A DNA stretch of 64,000 nucleotides, taken from NCBI GenBank assembly GCA_902494875.1, contig CABUUO010000004.1:52285-116284 (forward strand), written 5' to 3'. Source of the stretch: an uncultured Pseudomonadota bacterium (GTDB lineage Bacteria > Pseudomonadota > Alphaproteobacteria > RF32 > CAG-239). Shown in pieces: positions 45,615 through 56,167 of this stretch; within the stretch, counting starts at the first letter, position 1, and each line of letters opens with the position of its first letter. Made by a program: the position numbers and the translations under genes. The notes under the pieces are model-generated. The model was not told where the DNA came from. It did not search any database and saw nothing but the letters and a program-made list of their open reading frames with translations.

Positions 45615-45655
45615 AAACAGCCGGCCGAAGATGTGTCTTCCGTCGGCTGTTGTCT
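45615..45655. terminator. Bidirectional terminator
   Basis: A 15-bp imperfect stem (ACAGCCGGCCGAAGA with TCTTCCGTCGGCTGT), loop TGTG, between the convergent lipoprotein and ferritin genes. Confidence 0.75.
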
Positions 45656-45666
45656 TGTTTGCCGTC

Positions 45667-46173
45667 TTACTTTTTTATATGTTCCATGGCAGATTCAATG
45701 TCGGCAATATAATCTTCGATTTCCTGTTCGTGTTCCAGTTCTTCTTCCAAAATGTGTCTGGAGATGTGGAACGTGTCAATGTCCTTGCCGCTCATGCACA
45801 GTTCGCAGATCTGCTGATAGCGTGAAATGGCGCAGCGTTCGGCTTTGAGATTTTGCTCCAAAAGTTTCATTATATATTCGTCCGTCGGCGCGTCATATTG
45901 GCACAGCGCGTGTTTTTTCCACTCGTCGGGGTCAAGCAGAGGAACGCCGCCAAGTTGAATGATGCGGTCGCAAAGCAGTTGCGCGTGGTCATGTTCTTCT
46001 TTGGCATGTTCCAGAAATTCGTCGGCAATTGTCTTGCGCATCGGCCCCTTGGCTACCTGCGCGCCGACCCAGTATTGATAATAGGCCAGCCATTCTTCGG
46101 CAAAGGCGATATTTAAAAGTTTTAGAATTTCATCTTTGTTTTCTTTGATGATTTTTTGAGCCGTTTGTCCCAT
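45667..46173 (-). CDS. DPS-like ferritin (thioferritin-like)
   Basis: 168 residues, a four-helix ferritin-like protein. Iron ligands are visible as Glu in FAEEWLAYYQYW, Glu-x2-His in FLEHAKEEHDHA, Glu in LKAERCAISRY and Glu-x2-His in EEELEHEQEIED. The cysteines in ERCAI and QQICELC fit the DPS-like/thioferritin group found in anaerobes, which remove peroxide and store iron. This suits the anaerobic reductase locus. The ATG follows GGAG by 7 bases. Confidence 0.75.
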   Translation of the reverse strand: MGQTAQKIIKENKDEILKLLNIAFAEEWLAYYQYWVGAQVAKGPMRKTIADEFLEHAKEEHDHAQLLCDRIIQLGGVPLLDPDEWKKHALCQYDAPTDEYIMKLLEQNLKAERCAISRYQQICELCMSGKDIDTFHISRHILEEELEHEQEIEDYIADIESAMEHIKK

Positions 46174-46328
46174 TTTGTTTCTCCGTTAGAAAATTTTGTT
46201 TGTATGTCTGATCACAAGAAGAGGTAATCATCAAAAGTTATAAATCAAGGATGTTTGATATAATTTTCTGGCTTTTAAAAGCGGAGTGTTTTATGATAAC
46301 CGAAAAGACTGAAGTAAGGAGTTAAGCC

Positions 46329-46964
46329 ATGGTCAAAATAGCCCCGAGTATTCTTTCGGCCGATTTTGCGCGTCTCGGCGCCGAAATTGAGGCGCTTGAA
46401 AAAGCCGGTGCCGATATGATTCATATTGACGTTATGGACGGCAATTTCGTTCCCAATCTGACTTTTGGTCCGGCTCTGGTAAAAGCTCTGCGGCCCTATA
46501 CGTATCTTCCGCTGGATGTTCACCTGATGGTGAATAATCCCGATGAAATGGTTCCCTGGTTCGCTTCCAGCGGTGCAGATATAATTACGGTTCATTTTGA
46601 AGCCTGCCGTCATTTGGATAAAACGCTTGATTCCATACGCCGCTGCGGTATCAAAGCCGGAGTTTCGCTTAATCCCTCCACACCGGAGAATGTTTTGCCT
46701 TATGTTTTGGATAAGGTAGATCAGATTTTGGTGATGTCGGTCAATCCGGGGTTCGGCGGTCAGAGTTTCATTGAAAACCAGTTGGAAAAAATCGCCCGCG
46801 TCAGGGATATGATCGGTGAGCGAAAGATTGAAATTGAAGTTGACGGCGGCATCAATCCGATGACAGCTTCCGAGTGTATTGCCGCTGGCGCTGACATTCT
46901 GGTGGCCGGAACCTCGGTTTTTGCCGGCGGAGATTATCAGAAAAATATCAATGCCTTAAGGTAA
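46329..46964 (+). CDS. rpe: Ribulose-phosphate 3-epimerase
   Basis: Interconverts ribulose-5-phosphate and xylulose-5-phosphate in the pentose phosphate pathway. 211 residues, a TIM barrel with [38 protein letters not shown] and EVDGGI motifs. The ATG follows AAGGAG. A TATAAT-like box lies at 46259-46264. Confidence 0.96.
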   Translation: MVKIAPSILSADFARLGAEIEALEKAGADMIHIDVMDGNFVPNLTFGPALVKALRPYTYLPLDVHLMVNNPDEMVPWFASSGADIITVHFEACRHLDKTLDSIRRCGIKAGVSLNPSTPENVLPYVLDKVDQILVMSVNPGFGGQSFIENQLEKIARVRDMIGERKIEIEVDGGINPMTASECIAAGADILVAGTSVFAGGDYQKNINALR

Positions 46965-47026
46965 TTTTAAGACAAATGCCTTAGCATTTTGTATTATTGT
47001 CCTTAAGAGGTGGGAGAGTTTTACAG

Positions 47027-47731
47027 ATGAAACATTTGGTAATGCTGGTTGAAGACGAAGAGGCGCTGGCGCTTCTCCTCAAGTACAATCTGGAAAAAGA
47101 AGGATATGACGTCGCTTGGGAGCCGCGAGGTAATAAGGCTCTGGGCGAGATTGAAAAGAACAAGCCTTCGGTCGTTATTCTGGACTGGATGTTGCCTGAA
47201 ATTTCCGGCGTTGAAATCTGCAAGCTGGTGCGCAGCAAACCCGATATCAAAAACATTCCCGTAATTATGCTGACGGCCAAAGGGGAAGAAGAAGACAAAA
47301 TCAAGGGGTTGTCTGCCGGTGCCGACGACTATGTCACCAAACCCTTTTCCATTCCGGAGTTGATGGCTCGGGTCAAAACCCAGTTGCGCCGGGCGCCGGA
47401 ACCGGTTGACGAAGGAGAACTGGCATTTGAAGACATCCATATGGATTTAGTGGGCAAAAAGGTTTATCGCGGAGAAAATTATATCCATCTCGGACCGACG
47501 GAATTTCGTCTTCTGCGGATGCTTATGGAAACGCCGGGCAAGGTTTTCTCCCGCGAATATCTGCTCAAAAATGTCTGGGGCGACAACATTTATGTCGAAT
47601 CCCGCACCGTTGATGTGCATATCCGCCGTCTGCGCAAGTCTCTCAACCAGTTCGGGCCGGATTATATCCGTACCGTCAGAGCCACTGGTTATGCGCTGGA
47701 TAAAAATACCGGCGGCGATATTGACGAATAA
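47027..47731 (+). CDS. phoB: PhoB-type OmpR-family response regulator
   Basis: 234 residues: receiver domain (1-120) with acidic pocket Glu9/Asp10, phosphoacceptor Asp53 (ILDWMLPE) and the conserved TKPFS lysine, then a winged-helix DNA-binding domain (about 135-228; GPTEFRLLRMLMETPGKVFS, VDVHIRRLRKSL). The motifs are those of alphaproteobacterial PhoB, the phosphate-starvation regulator. The partner kinase PhoR is not adjacent, so the exact name is inferred. The ATG at 47027 is preferred to an upstream alternative. Confidence 0.8.
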   Translation: MKHLVMLVEDEEALALLLKYNLEKEGYDVAWEPRGNKALGEIEKNKPSVVILDWMLPEISGVEICKLVRSKPDIKNIPVIMLTAKGEEEDKIKGLSAGADDYVTKPFSIPELMARVKTQLRRAPEPVDEGELAFEDIHMDLVGKKVYRGENYIHLGPTEFRLLRMLMETPGKVFSREYLLKNVWGDNIYVESRTVDVHIRRLRKSLNQFGPDYIRTVRATGYALDKNTGGDIDE

Positions 47732-47820
47732 AGGTCCCAAATGCCGGTTTATTGATTATCCCTCTTGCTAAAACGGATATTTCGGGGCATGATAGAGCGA
47801 TTATCAAAACTGTCGGATAA

Positions 47821-48960
<1,140 letters not shown>

Positions 48961-48978
48961 ATCTTGGTTGAGGTGGAT

Positions 48979-49944
48979 ATGGAAAATTGTGACAATCAGA
49001 GTGTCCGGGAAGTCGTCGGAACTTTCGTCGAAGAAAATGCTCAAGAAGGTTTGCGCGTCTTTGTTGCCGGCGGTTCGCGCTCCGGCAATGACGCCGTTTT
49101 CGTCGAAGAGGCCTATAACCTTGGACGCCAGATCGCCAAAATGGATTTTAAATTGGATTTCGGCTTGTCAAGCTCGGGCATTATGGGCGCGGTAGCGCGC
49201 GGCGTTTTGGACGGTTGGAATAAGAAAAAATGCAAAACAACGCCGATTCAGGGAATTACCACCAAAGAATATTACAGCCTTTATCAGACGGATGAAATTC
49301 TGGGACAAATTGAAGACATTATTGTCGCCCAAAGTCTGGAAGAGCGCAAACAAAAGCTTCTTAACGCCGATTTCGTGGTGTTTGCGCCCGGCGGCGTCGG
49401 AACTCTGGATGAGCTGGCTTATGACTGTGTAGCCATGCAGGACGGTCTTCTGCCGATAAAACCGTTTATTCTTTATAATGTCGACGGCTATTTTCACCAT
49501 ATTGTGGAGTTTTTGAAAGAAATTTCAGCCAAAGGCTTTGCCGATCCGGTTCCCTTTATCATTGTCGATGACAGCAACGAACTGAGCATTGTATTCCGAT
49601 TGCTGAAGCTGCGTTACAAAAAAGGCAAGACTACTGCGGAGGTTTATGCTTCCACGCGCCAGCTGATTTACGAACTGCCGTATTTTATCAAAAAAAAGGT
49701 AGACAGTTCGGTTCACGTTGAAGATATTATCGCCCGCATGGAAGACACCAGCTGGAAAGGCACGGCCGAAGAACGCAGTGATCTGGCCAATGAAATTGAG
49801 CAGGCCTATCTGGAAAAAGAAATTGAGCGGATGTATGACCGTTTGGCCAAAACCGGCCGTGACACCTCAATCGTCAGCGACAAACTGACGGAATTAAAGA
49901 AGCGCAAGAAAGAAAATGCCAAACGGGATGCTTCCCGTCCTTAA
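48979..49944 (+). CDS. LOG-family (lysine decarboxylase-like) Rossmann protein
   Basis: 321 residues from the ATG at 48979 (behind GAGGTGG; a TTG five codons upstream is less likely). Rossmann-like fold with AGGSRSGND and the family signature PGGVGTLDEL, typical of LOG phosphoribohydrolases that release free bases from nucleotides. An extra charged helical C-terminus of about 90 residues exceeds the usual 180-250 length. It follows tgt by 18 bases and precedes the next gene by 14, so it is probably co-transcribed. Confidence 0.8.
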   Translation: MENCDNQSVREVVGTFVEENAQEGLRVFVAGGSRSGNDAVFVEEAYNLGRQIAKMDFKLDFGLSSSGIMGAVARGVLDGWNKKKCKTTPIQGITTKEYYSLYQTDEILGQIEDIIVAQSLEERKQKLLNADFVVFAPGGVGTLDELAYDCVAMQDGLLPIKPFILYNVDGYFHHIVEFLKEISAKGFADPVPFIIVDDSNELSIVFRLLKLRYKKGKTTAEVYASTRQLIYELPYFIKKKVDSSVHVEDIIARMEDTSWKGTAEERSDLANEIEQAYLEKEIERMYDRLAKTGRDTSIVSDKLTELKKRKKENAKRDASRP

Positions 49945-49958
49945 ACAGGAGATTTGAC

Positions 49959-50423
49959 ATGAATGAAAAAACAGCGGCCGCTCTCGGCAAAAACGTTTAT
50001 TCTCCGGAAGTTTACCGGATGCTTTTGGAAAAATACGGCGTCGGTTCGGCTTCGGTCGTTATGAATTTGAGCAACGGCTCTGCTCCTTCGGCTGCCGTTT
50101 TGGCGTCGCAGGTTCGTAAGCTTATCTCCATAGACACGCTCGGCAAAAACGCCATGGAAAAGACGGCGGCCAATATCGAGCCGTATTCAATGGCGGCCGA
50201 TCAGTTGGCCACTATCGGCAAAATGGTTAACATGATTATTGTTGATGAAAACTGTAATTGCGGCAGTCCGTCCAAAATATGCGAACTTGCTTACCGTATA
50301 TTGCTGCCGGGCGGCAGTCTGGTCGTGCCGGAAACCTCCGCGCCGGACTGGAAAACGGCTCTCGGCGAGGCCGGATTTAAAATCGGAACCGCCGCTCGGG
50401 GCTTGCTTGCCGGCACCAAATAA
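49959..50423 (+). CDS. Degenerate methyltransferase-like protein
   Basis: 154 residues. The order of segments resembles a class I SAM methyltransferase core (a SIDTL strand, an IIVDE strand, then AYRILLPGGSLVV), but the SAM-binding glycine loop is absent. It is probably a methyltransferase-fold protein without activity, or an unrelated Rossmann protein. It lies 14 bases after the LOG gene. Confidence 0.55.
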   Translation: MNEKTAAALGKNVYSPEVYRMLLEKYGVGSASVVMNLSNGSAPSAAVLASQVRKLISIDTLGKNAMEKTAANIEPYSMAADQLATIGKMVNMIIVDENCNCGSPSKICELAYRILLPGGSLVVPETSAPDWKTALGEAGFKIGTAARGLLAGTK

Positions 50424-50524
50424 ACTGACTGTAATATATTTCGGTATTCTTTCCGATAAATGTAGACCTTTCTGAAAATTTATCGGATAATGTCGGCACG
50501 ATGTTAAAAAAGGCGGATTCAAAT

Positions 50525-52282
50525 ATGCAGACCGGCGTTTTCAGGTTTTTGTGGAAATATCTTTCCAAACTCAAATTTTTGTTTTTCAGTGTGCTTTTGG
50601 TCATATCTCTGGGAGAAGTGGCCACGCGCGTTGCATTGTATTTCGGTTCGGAGATTATCAGTATTTTGGGAAGCGGCGGAGACCGTTTGTCAATTCTGAA
50701 TCAAGCTCTGATATATGCCTCTCTGGCCGCCGTGTTCTTTTTTGCCAAAGGTTTGCTGCTCAATGTTATGATTCTGATAGAATCGGTTTTCCTGCCGGTT
50801 TATATGAGCCGCATAGCTAAAGATTTGTTTTCTTATGCGCATAATCATTCCACCGCTTTTTTTGCCGAAGAGATGGCCGGCAATATTTCGGGAAAAATCA
50901 AAACGATTATCGACAACAGCTACGGCATTTATTATCAGATTATCTGGGGAGCCGTTTCGCCGTTGATTGCGCTGAGTACGACCTTTCTGTTCATTGCCGA
51001 CATCAATATGGAGCTGGCTCTGATTATGCTGGTTCTGAATATTATTTTAATTTTGATTTTATGGAAATTGAGTCTGCGTTTATCGCCTTATACCGAAAAA
51101 CGCGCTAATGCCATGTCTGCTTCCAACGGCGTGCTGGTTGACAGCATAACCAACGCCTCGCTGGTAAAAAACTTCAGCAATTATCGTTTTGAGAGAAAAA
51201 ACTATTTTCGCGCCATGAAAAAAGCCGCCTATGCCGACCGGGTGGAAACCAGACAGTTCGGCGTGCTGTTCATCGGCCAGGGGCTGCTGCGATCGGCTTT
51301 GCAGGCCGTCTTTTTCGCTCTGCCCCTGTGGTACTGGTATGAGGGCAAGGTAACAATAGCGCAGTATGTTCTGATTCAGACGCTTATTTTGACCCTGAGC
51401 AATATCTATAACAACATTTCGATGAATTTTCTGCAGTTTTTCAAAAACTACGGCGGCATTAAAGACGGGCTGGCGCTGCTTTCAAAACCCTGCGAGGTAA
51501 CCGATGTCAAAGGTGCCAAGCCGCTGCTTGTAAACGATACCGAAATTGTTTTTGACCGCATAACTTATCATTACAAAGGTTCGGAACCGTTGTTTGACAA
51601 TTTCTGCCTGAAGATTAAATCCGGTAAAAAAATCGGGCTGGTCGGTCGTTCGGGTTCCGGAAAATCCACGCTGGTAAAGCTGTTGTCGCGATATTATGAC
51701 CTGCAAAAGGGCCGAATAACGATTGGCGGCGCGGATATTTCCCTGGTTACGCAGGATTCGCTGCGGCGCAGTATTGCTCTCATTCCTCAGGATCCGAGCT
51801 TGTTTAATCGCACCATTATGGAAAACATCCGCTATGGCAACTTGCGCGCTTCCGACGAAGAGGTAATGGCTGCAGCCCGCAAGGCCTATTGCCACGAATT
51901 TATTCAAAAGCTTCCGAAAGGATATGACAGCAAGGTCGGCGAGCGCGGTGTAATGCTTTCCGGCGGCGAGCGGCAACGCATAGCCATTGCCCGCGCCGTT
52001 TTGAAAAACGCGCCGATATTAGTTTTGGACGAGGCAACTTCGGCCTTGGACAGCGAAAGCGAGAAATATATTCAGGATTCGCTTAAGGAACTGATGCAGG
52101 GAAAAACCGTAATTGCCATCGCGCACCGCTTGTCGACGCTGAAAGAGATGGATGAAATTGTCGTTATGGATAAGGGCTGCATCGTTGAGCAGGAAACGCA
52201 TCAGGCGCTGTTGCGCAAAAAAGGCGCTTATTACGGTTTTTACAATATGCAGGCCGGCGGCTTTCTCAATTTGGAAGAATAA
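50525..52282 (+). CDS. ABC exporter (fused membrane and ATPase domains)
   Basis: 585 residues: six membrane helices (about 20-310) and an ABC ATPase (about 340-580) with Walker A GRSGSGKST, signature LSGGERQRIAIARA and Walker B ILVLDEATSALD. This is the MsbA/lipid-or-drug exporter layout; the substrate is unknown. The ATG at 50525 is preferred because AAGGCGG lies 9 bases upstream; an in-frame ATG at 50501 has none. Confidence 0.9.
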   Translation: MQTGVFRFLWKYLSKLKFLFFSVLLVISLGEVATRVALYFGSEIISILGSGGDRLSILNQALIYASLAAVFFFAKGLLLNVMILIESVFLPVYMSRIAKDLFSYAHNHSTAFFAEEMAGNISGKIKTIIDNSYGIYYQIIWGAVSPLIALSTTFLFIADINMELALIMLVLNIILILILWKLSLRLSPYTEKRANAMSASNGVLVDSITNASLVKNFSNYRFERKNYFRAMKKAAYADRVETRQFGVLFIGQGLLRSALQAVFFALPLWYWYEGKVTIAQYVLIQTLILTLSNIYNNISMNFLQFFKNYGGIKDGLALLSKPCEVTDVKGAKPLLVNDTEIVFDRITYHYKGSEPLFDNFCLKIKSGKKIGLVGRSGSGKSTLVKLLSRYYDLQKGRITIGGADISLVTQDSLRRSIALIPQDPSLFNRTIMENIRYGNLRASDEEVMAAARKAYCHEFIQKLPKGYDSKVGERGVMLSGGERQRIAIARAVLKNAPILVLDEATSALDSESEKYIQDSLKELMQGKTVIAIAHRLSTLKEMDEIVVMDKGCIVEQETHQALLRKKGAYYGFYNMQAGGFLNLEE

Positions 52283-52284
52283 CG

Positions 52285-53247
52285 CTACATTCCCAGACGT
52301 TTGTCAAGTTTCAGAATGTCTATAATCTCCATCACCGAGGCAAACTGTTCAAATGCCCGGTCAATCATGTTGCGGTCGGTACAGCTCCTGAACAGCGACG
52401 TGGTTTCAAACATATCCTGTCTGACATCAACCGCAATCAGAAGCCGGTTGTCAAAAAAACTGAACTGGATTTTGCCGGCGTGATAAGCGTCGCGGACTTT
52501 AAGCATTCTCTCCATAAAAGCCGTTGTCAGCAGATAGCGGGCCTCCAGCTGGTCGGAACCGTAAACTTCAAACTCTTTTTCAAAACGGCTGTCTTCCAGC
52601 GCGATTTTTTGCAGACCGCCGGTTTTGTTGAAAGCGTTGAACAGGCCGCGGTCTTTGAGCACAATCGTTTGTCCTGAGAAGTTTTTGTTCATAGAAAGCA
52701 GAATGACAATACCGTCGAAAATCACTTTTTTATAACGTCGTTTGCCATCGGCGGAAACTTTGTGCAGGCTCAGTTCCTCTTCGGAAATGACCATTTCCGT
52801 ATCTTTGTAGCGGCCGATGAAAAAATCGTCTCCTTCGCGGGCGTTATATTCCCCAAACAGCAGCGACCGGGTTAAAATATCTTCGCTGATACAGGCCTGA
52901 TAACGATAGTCAAATTGTCCGAAATATTTTATAAATTCGGGCATGACCTGATTCTTGGCTTTTTTCTTATACAGCTTAATCGGCGTTGCCGTCAGCGTAA
53001 CCAAAACCATAATGCCGAACAGAAGCGTTGCAGCCGGAAAGTCCGAAGTATCGCTTCCGGTATAAAATGACAGCATCCGCAGCATAATCAGCGGCACGGC
53101 GACACAGGTCAGAAACAATCCGCAGTAAAACAGGCGCAGATATTTTTTCCGGGTTGCTTCCAGTCCCGAAAAACTTGGTTTTAAAACGGTTTGATAAAAG
53201 GTTTCAAAACCGTTTCGCAATTCGTTTATGCTTTTTTCTTCGGGCAT
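52285..53247 (-). CDS. DUF3137 family membrane protein
   Basis: 320 residues with two membrane helices (about 38-59 and 71-90) and a C-terminal cytoplasmic domain. Its position directly after lemA (stop and start adjacent), its length and its layout match DUF3137. These proteins regularly pair with LemA; function unknown. It converges with the ABC exporter with only 2 bases between. Confidence 0.8.
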   Translation of the reverse strand: MPEEKSINELRNGFETFYQTVLKPSFSGLEATRKKYLRLFYCGLFLTCVAVPLIMLRMLSFYTGSDTSDFPAATLLFGIMVLVTLTATPIKLYKKKAKNQVMPEFIKYFGQFDYRYQACISEDILTRSLLFGEYNAREGDDFFIGRYKDTEMVISEEELSLHKVSADGKRRYKKVIFDGIVILLSMNKNFSGQTIVLKDRGLFNAFNKTGGLQKIALEDSRFEKEFEVYGSDQLEARYLLTTAFMERMLKVRDAYHAGKIQFSFFDNRLLIAVDVRQDMFETTSLFRSCTDRNMIDRAFEQFASVMEIIDILKLDKRLGM

Positions 53248-53826
53248 TTATTTAAAAAATCCGCTGGCGTCAACAGCTTTTTTTGCGGCTTCTTCCGCTT
53301 CAAAAAACGGCATTTCGTCTTTTACGCCGACAATTTTGGCCACCAGAGAACTCGGAAATATTTCAACCGCGTTCTTAAGCTCGGTAACATTAGAGTTGTA
53401 AAAACGTCTGGCCGCGGCAATGTGCTCTTCAACCTCGTTCATGCTTTCCATGGCATTCAGCATGGTCTGGTTGGATTTCATGTCCGGATAATTTTCCGCC
53501 TGCAGTTTAAAGTCGTTCATTCTCTGCGACAGCATGTTTTCAAGCTCGATTTTTTTCGACGGTTCAGCCTGAAAGTTGATTGCCATTGCCTCGGAACGCA
53601 GTTTGGTAATCTCCTCCATCAGAGACTTTTCGTGCTCCATATATTTGGCTGCCATGGTCAGCAAATTGGGAATGAGGTCATAGCGTTTTTTGAGTTGCAC
53701 GTCAATGCCGGAAGAAGATTCTTTCAGCCGGTTCTTCTTTTTGATAAGGCCGACATAGGTAAAATAAAACCATACGATGACAAGTCCGCCGATAATCCAG
53801 CCTAAATATTCTTTGATGTTTTCCAT
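53248..53826 (-). CDS. LemA family protein
   Basis: 192 residues from the ATG at 53826 (AGGAG upstream). One N-terminal membrane helix (about 9-28) and a long helical bundle with the LemA signature LKKRYDLIPNLLTMAAKY and RRFYNSNVTELKNAVEIFPS. In an operon with DUF3137. LemA proteins are inner-membrane proteins of unsettled function. Confidence 0.92.
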   Translation of the reverse strand: MENIKEYLGWIIGGLVIVWFYFTYVGLIKKKNRLKESSSGIDVQLKKRYDLIPNLLTMAAKYMEHEKSLMEEITKLRSEAMAINFQAEPSKKIELENMLSQRMNDFKLQAENYPDMKSNQTMLNAMESMNEVEEHIAAARRFYNSNVTELKNAVEIFPSSLVAKIVGVKDEMPFFEAEEAAKKAVDASGFFK

Positions 53827-53937
53827 ATCTGCAATCTCCTGATTCGTTGTTTGTTTCAAGGCTAAAACGGATTCATTAATATTTATTAAAAATATCTTCA
53901 TCATTTTGTTTTAACTTTGAAAACCAAGGAGATGCCG

Positions 53938-55167
53938 ATGCTGAACATAATCTGGGTTTCGTTTTTTTTAATTGCGTTCGTTTTAGCCGCTTATCAGAGC
54001 CTGATTTTGGGGCAGGGGGAAGTTTGGACGCAGTTGGTTTCATCAACCTTTGCTTCGGCCAAAACCGCTTTCAGCATTTGTATTAATCTGACCGGAATAT
54101 TGTGTTTGTGGCTCGGACTGCTGAAAATAGCCGAACGTTCGGGGCTGACGGCACTGCTTGCCAAGGCGCTGCGCCCGCTGTTCCGCCGGATTATGCCCGG
54201 CGTGCCGGAAGATTCGCCGGCCATGGGTTCGATGATTATGAATATAGCTGCCAATGTTTTGGGGTTGGACAATGCCGCCACGCCGATGGGGTTGAAAGCC
54301 ATGGAACAGCTTCAGGAACTCAATCCCCGCAAAGACCGGGCTTCCGATGCGCAGATTTTGTTTATGGTCATTAACTCTTCGGCCGTGACTCTGATTCCGA
54401 TTACGATTCTGATGTATCGTGCCGAACTGGGTTCGCAAAATCCCGCCGCGGTTTTTATGCCGATTTTGTTTGCAACCTCCGTTTCGACGCTGGTTGGTTT
54501 TTTTGCCGTAGCGGTTGTGCAGCGGCTCAACATTTTCAACCGCGTCGTTATGGCCTATCTGCTGGGGTTTGCCGCGTTTATTGCCGCTGTCGCCGGCTAT
54601 TTTTTATCTCTGCCGGAGAACGAGCGGCTCCGCGTTTCCGGAGACTGCGGAAATTTTCTGCTGTTTTCCGTCATTACGGTTTTTATTCTTTCGGGGCTTA
54701 TAAAAAAGCTGAACGTCTATGAAACGTTCATCGGCGGTGCCAAAGAAGGGTTTGAAATTGCAATCCGCATCATTCCCTATCTGGTGGCCATGCTGGTGGC
54801 CATTGCCGTGTTCAGGGCTTCCGGCGCGTTGGATTTGTTGGTTCTGGGTTTTGAAAAGTTTTTTGCCTGGCTCGGCGTTGATACCGGTTTTGTCGCTGCT
54901 CTGCCGACGGCTTTGCTCAAGCCTCTGTCCGGCAGCGGTGCCCGGGCAATGATGATTGAAACCATGCAGACTTACGGTGCCGACAGTTTTCCGGCCTTCG
55001 TTTCGGCCGTGGTGCAAGGTTCGACCGAAACCACTTTTTATGTGCTGGCGGTTTATTTCGGTGCGGTAAAAATTACCCGGGTCGGTGCCGCGCTGCCTTG
55101 CGCTTTGCTGGCAGATTTGGCGGGTATAGCCGCCGCCGTGTTCTTTTCTTATATGTTTTATGAATAA
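53938..55167 (+). CDS. Fused SpmA/SpmB-type nucleoside-recognition membrane protein
   Basis: 409 residues from the ATG at 53938, 6 bases after AAGGAG. About ten membrane helices in two halves. The first half has the SpmA-like MNIAANVLGLDNAATPMGL, the second the SpmB-like PLSGSGARAMMIE and VQGSTETTFYVLAVYFG. In spore formers the two halves are separate proteins; the fused form occurs in non-sporulating Gram-negatives. It is probably a transporter; the substrate is unknown. Confidence 0.85.
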   Translation: MLNIIWVSFFLIAFVLAAYQSLILGQGEVWTQLVSSTFASAKTAFSICINLTGILCLWLGLLKIAERSGLTALLAKALRPLFRRIMPGVPEDSPAMGSMIMNIAANVLGLDNAATPMGLKAMEQLQELNPRKDRASDAQILFMVINSSAVTLIPITILMYRAELGSQNPAAVFMPILFATSVSTLVGFFAVAVVQRLNIFNRVVMAYLLGFAAFIAAVAGYFLSLPENERLRVSGDCGNFLLFSVITVFILSGLIKKLNVYETFIGGAKEGFEIAIRIIPYLVAMLVAIAVFRASGALDLLVLGFEKFFAWLGVDTGFVAALPTALLKPLSGSGARAMMIETMQTYGADSFPAFVSAVVQGSTETTFYVLAVYFGAVKITRVGAALPCALLADLAGIAAAVFFSYMFYE

Positions 55168-55169
55168 AA

Positions 55170-56153
55170 TTACATCCAGCGCAGTTTTTTCATAATGGCG
55201 AGCAGTGCGGCCGCGATGATGATTAGAATAATGCAGACTGCGGCAAATGCAAATTCGTTGTCGGCATAAGGAATTCCGGCTACATTGATGCCGAGCAGGC
55301 CAGTCAAAAGGCCGAGCGGCAGAAATACTGCGGTAAAAATGGATATGATATACATAATCCGATTCATGCTGATACTCATTTTTCCCTGCAATTCTTCATG
55401 ATAAAGCGTAATATGCTCCCGGCAGTATTCCAAGTCTTCCAGAGCCTTGGCCACGTCGTTGGACAATTCTCTCATGGCCGATTTTCCGCGCAGCGTAATC
55501 AGCGGATGTTTTTCGTTTTGCATATTCTGAAACAAATCTTTCATAGGAGCCAGATAGCGTCGCAGCGAAATGGTTTCGCGGCGCAGGTCGGTCATTTGTC
55601 CGCCGATGTCAAAGTCATTGATTTCTTTGACATCGATCACCTTTTCTTCCAACTCGTCGGTTTTATCGGTAATTTCATCGACCGTATCGTTGATGGCATC
55701 CATTACATAACGGCTGAGCAGGAGAAAACATTGCATGAGGTTTTTGGGGCCTTTGCCGTGTTCCAGACTGTCTGCCAGCTTTGCCAGCGCTTTGAGCCGG
55801 CGGTGTTCAAGCGAAATCATCTTGTTTTCGTCAATCCAGATTCGGAGCGAAATCATATCGTCGGGGTCACTGCCCGGATTGAGGTTGATGGCCCGCAGAA
55901 TGACCAGCATTCCATTGTCATGAACAAAAAAACGCGGCCTTGTATCCTCGTCGCAGAGAGCGTCGGCCACGGCCGGATCAATGGCATAGTCTTCCACCAG
56001 AATCTTATAGGTTTCTGGATTGCGATAGTCCAGATTTTCCCATACCGGCGGCATTTGGTTTTCAGGCGTAAGCTTGTTATCGCCTGAAAAAATTCCGCCC
56101 TTGCCGTCCAGAAAAAAACACTGCCTTTCGGTCGTTTGGTCTTCTGCGTTCAT
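55170..56153 (-). CDS. CorA/ZntB-type divalent metal channel
   Basis: 327 residues: a long cytoplasmic alpha/beta domain, the coiled helix before the pore (about 150-265) and two C-terminal membrane helices (about 270-290 and 300-322). The loop between them carries GIN (LLGINVAGIP) rather than the GMN of CorA; this is more ZntB-like, suggesting zinc rather than magnesium. It shares a transcript with the upstream lipoprotein gene (14-base gap). Confidence 0.85.
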   Translation of the reverse strand: MNAEDQTTERQCFFLDGKGGIFSGDNKLTPENQMPPVWENLDYRNPETYKILVEDYAIDPAVADALCDEDTRPRFFVHDNGMLVILRAINLNPGSDPDDMISLRIWIDENKMISLEHRRLKALAKLADSLEHGKGPKNLMQCFLLLSRYVMDAINDTVDEITDKTDELEEKVIDVKEINDFDIGGQMTDLRRETISLRRYLAPMKDLFQNMQNEKHPLITLRGKSAMRELSNDVAKALEDLEYCREHITLYHEELQGKMSISMNRIMYIISIFTAVFLPLGLLTGLLGINVAGIPYADNEFAFAAVCIILIIIAAALLAIMKKLRWM

Positions 56154-56167
56154 AAATTCAGCCTCTC

